DNA from: Terriglobus tenax
GTDB lineage: Bacteria; Acidobacteriota; Terriglobia; Terriglobales; Acidobacteriaceae
Direction of reading: 5' to 3'
Length of the DNA stretch: 64,000 nt
Assembly (NCBI RefSeq): GCF_025685395.1
Contig: NZ_JAGSYA010000004.1
Span: forward strand, 2,852,001-2,916,000
Numbering within the stretch: position 1 is the first letter of the stretch; the number at the start of each line of letters is the position of its first letter. The notes beneath the pieces are model-generated. The model was not told the origin of the DNA. It did no database searches and was given only the letters and a program-made list of their open reading frames with translations. Of the stretch, positions 62,974 to 64,000 are shown piece after piece. The position numbers and the translations under genes were made by a program.

Positions 62974-63871
62974 AGGAAATGAAATCCATCGCTGGGCTGC
63001 GCGGCACACCGAAGCGTTTGTGGGCAGAAAGCTTCGTGTCGAGGCCCCGGGCGGTCGGTTTGCTGATGCTGACGTCATCGACGGCAAGGTGCTGAAGCGT
63101 GTCCATGCAGTGGGCAAGCATCTGGGGTATGAGTTTGGACCGGATGCGATTTTGCATGTGCATCTGGGCCGCTATGGCGACTGGACCGAAGGTGTCGGCG
63201 AGCTGCCAGAAGTGAAGGGGGCTTTGCGGGTACGGTTGTCGCTTCCCACCCATCCGCGCGGTAAAGCTGCGCGTATGGATGGGGCACCCAGTGACGATGC
63301 AACGACGAAGCACGGCTGGTACTCGGAGGATGATGGTTCCACTTCGCTTGATCCGAAAGACGTGGACTGGATTGAGCTGCGCGGGCCTTCGGATTGCAGC
63401 TTGTACGACCGCGAGAAGTGGCAGAAGCTGCTGGCGCGGCTGGGGCCTGATCCATTGAATGGGGACGATCCAGCTCCCGCGTTTGCGAAGACCGCAAAGT
63501 CAAAGACGCCCATCGCCGCGCTTCTGATGGACCAGTCCATCCTCTCCGGCATTGGGAACATCTATCGAGCTGAGCTGTTGTACCGCGCGCGGCTGTCGCC
63601 TTTTCTCGCCGGCAAGGATGTTCCGGAGAAGACGCTGAAGGCTATCTGGAAGGATTCGATTCCGCTACTGAAGGCGGGCATGGTGGATCGCCGCATTGTG
63701 ACGACGCTTCCGAAAGACCGTCCGCATAAGACGGGCAAGCCGCTGAAGCCGGAGGTGCATTATGTGTATCGTCGGCATGGCAAGCCGTGCTGGGTATGCG
63801 GCACCAAAGTCCAGCGGCAGGAGATGGCAGGGCGGAGTTTGTACTGGTGTCCGGAGTGTCAGAAAGAGTAA
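62966..63871 (+). CDS. Nei/Fpg-type DNA glycosylase, second copy
   Basis: 301 residues. PEGNEIHRWA begins the protein (catalytic Pro2/Glu3); DQSILSGIGNIYRAELLY is the H2TH region and a zinc finger (CWVCGT … YWCPECQ) ends it. More like the Nei1 type of actinobacteria than MutM; removes oxidised pyrimidines and cuts by lyase action. A loop (about 85-120; KAARMDGAPSDDATTKHGW) is longer than in the other copy at 32544-33449. ATG overlaps the DUF3800 stop, without a clear ribosome site of its own, so coupled translation is probable. Confidence 0.92.
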   Translation: MPEGNEIHRWAARHTEAFVGRKLRVEAPGGRFADADVIDGKVLKRVHAVGKHLGYEFGPDAILHVHLGRYGDWTEGVGELPEVKGALRVRLSLPTHPRGKAARMDGAPSDDATTKHGWYSEDDGSTSLDPKDVDWIELRGPSDCSLYDREKWQKLLARLGPDPLNGDDPAPAFAKTAKSKTPIAALLMDQSILSGIGNIYRAELLYRARLSPFLAGKDVPEKTLKAIWKDSIPLLKAGMVDRRIVTTLPKDRPHKTGKPLKPEVHYVYRRHGKPCWVCGTKVQRQEMAGRSLYWCPECQKE

Positions 63872-63921
63872 GGCGAGGGTCTCGCTTTGCAAAGAATGGG
63901 GCAACGCGGGATGCGGTAGTA

Positions 63922-63987
63922 AAGTGACCTCAGCGGCTGAAGCCGCAAAAGTTGAGTAGCAGTGACGGCGCGGCTGAAGCCGTGCCC
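63922..63987. repeat. Two tandem GCGGCTGAAGCCG hairpin units
   Basis: AGTGAC-N5-GCGGCTGAAGCCGC (63922-63946) and AGTGACG-N2-GCGGCTGAAGCCG (63961-63982) repeat with a 39-base period. Each can form a short hairpin. They lie downstream of the glycosylase, at the window edge, and may continue beyond it. Confidence 0.65.
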
Positions 63988-64000
63988 TTAGGCAAGACGG

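Overview
The window reads as one contiguous chromosomal segment of an aerobic soil acidobacterium (Terriglobia/Acidobacteriaceae type). This is an inference from gene content: an Oar-like TonB-dependent receptor with a carboxypeptidase-regulatory N-terminus, many secreted plant-polysaccharide enzymes, Tat-exported oxidoreductases, a double-length ThyX-like protein and short dispersed intergenic repeats. Most of the DNA is G+C-rich. The stretches near 1-2740 and 4670-8500, and the gene at 62122-62973, are visibly richer in A+T.

Layout. 1-2737: end of a pectin/rhamnogalacturonan utilisation operon (PL22-like C-terminus, GH88/105 hydrolase, SGNH esterase), followed by a gene remnant. 3331-4671: argG. 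5308-8503: exported thioredoxin-fold/DsbD cluster that breaks off inside dsbD just before a tRNA-Cys. 8802-15055: 1-Cys peroxiredoxin, Tat-exported Gfo/Idh/MocA oxidoreductase, a tiny charged ORF, an EAL-domain remnant, fabG, tandem ThyX-like protein, secreted unknown, DedA. 15164-19923: ROK sugar kinase, inositol-1-phosphate synthase, beta-barrel protein, M48 protease, ArsR regulator. 20051-27690: queF, an MFS carrier, a luciferase-like oxidoreductase, glycerate kinase, and a pyrimidine salvage group (nupC, deoA, cdd). 27791-33449: giant Lhr helicase followed by a Nei-type glycosylase. 33682-38552: exported amine oxidase plus exported RidA, Ada, and a GH39 xylosidase. 38617-46540: DHA2 efflux pump, MmcQ-like protein, a leftward membrane cluster (Wzy-like polymerase, FtsX-like permease, two GT-C proteins) and a RodZ-like HTH protein. 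46744-51526: TonB-dependent receptor and metK. 51727-55896: MFS carrier with a GH88/105 - GH127 pair. 55937-58342: cytochrome b561, molybdenum oxidoreductase and transglutaminase-like protein. 58365-63871: acyltransferase, dnaK, a 56-residue small protein, an A+T-rich DUF3800 gene and a second Nei/Fpg glycosylase.

How genes work together. Two separate carbohydrate loci carry paralogous unsaturated-uronyl hydrolases. CNT transporter, thymidine phosphorylase and cytidine deaminase form a salvage route. Lhr and Nei form a DNA-repair neighbourhood like that known in mycobacteria. Amine oxidase and RidA could couple imine production to imine hydrolysis in the periplasm.

No CRISPR array, intact insertion sequence, phage or obvious defence island is visible. 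The best leads are a tandem ThyX whose halves each keep different parts of the signature motif, two exported tandem-thioredoxin paralogues with opposite cysteine losses beside a truncated dsbD, intergenic-type repeats built in frame into the Lhr helicase, and the exported amine oxidase-RidA pair. None of these is proven to be a new system.
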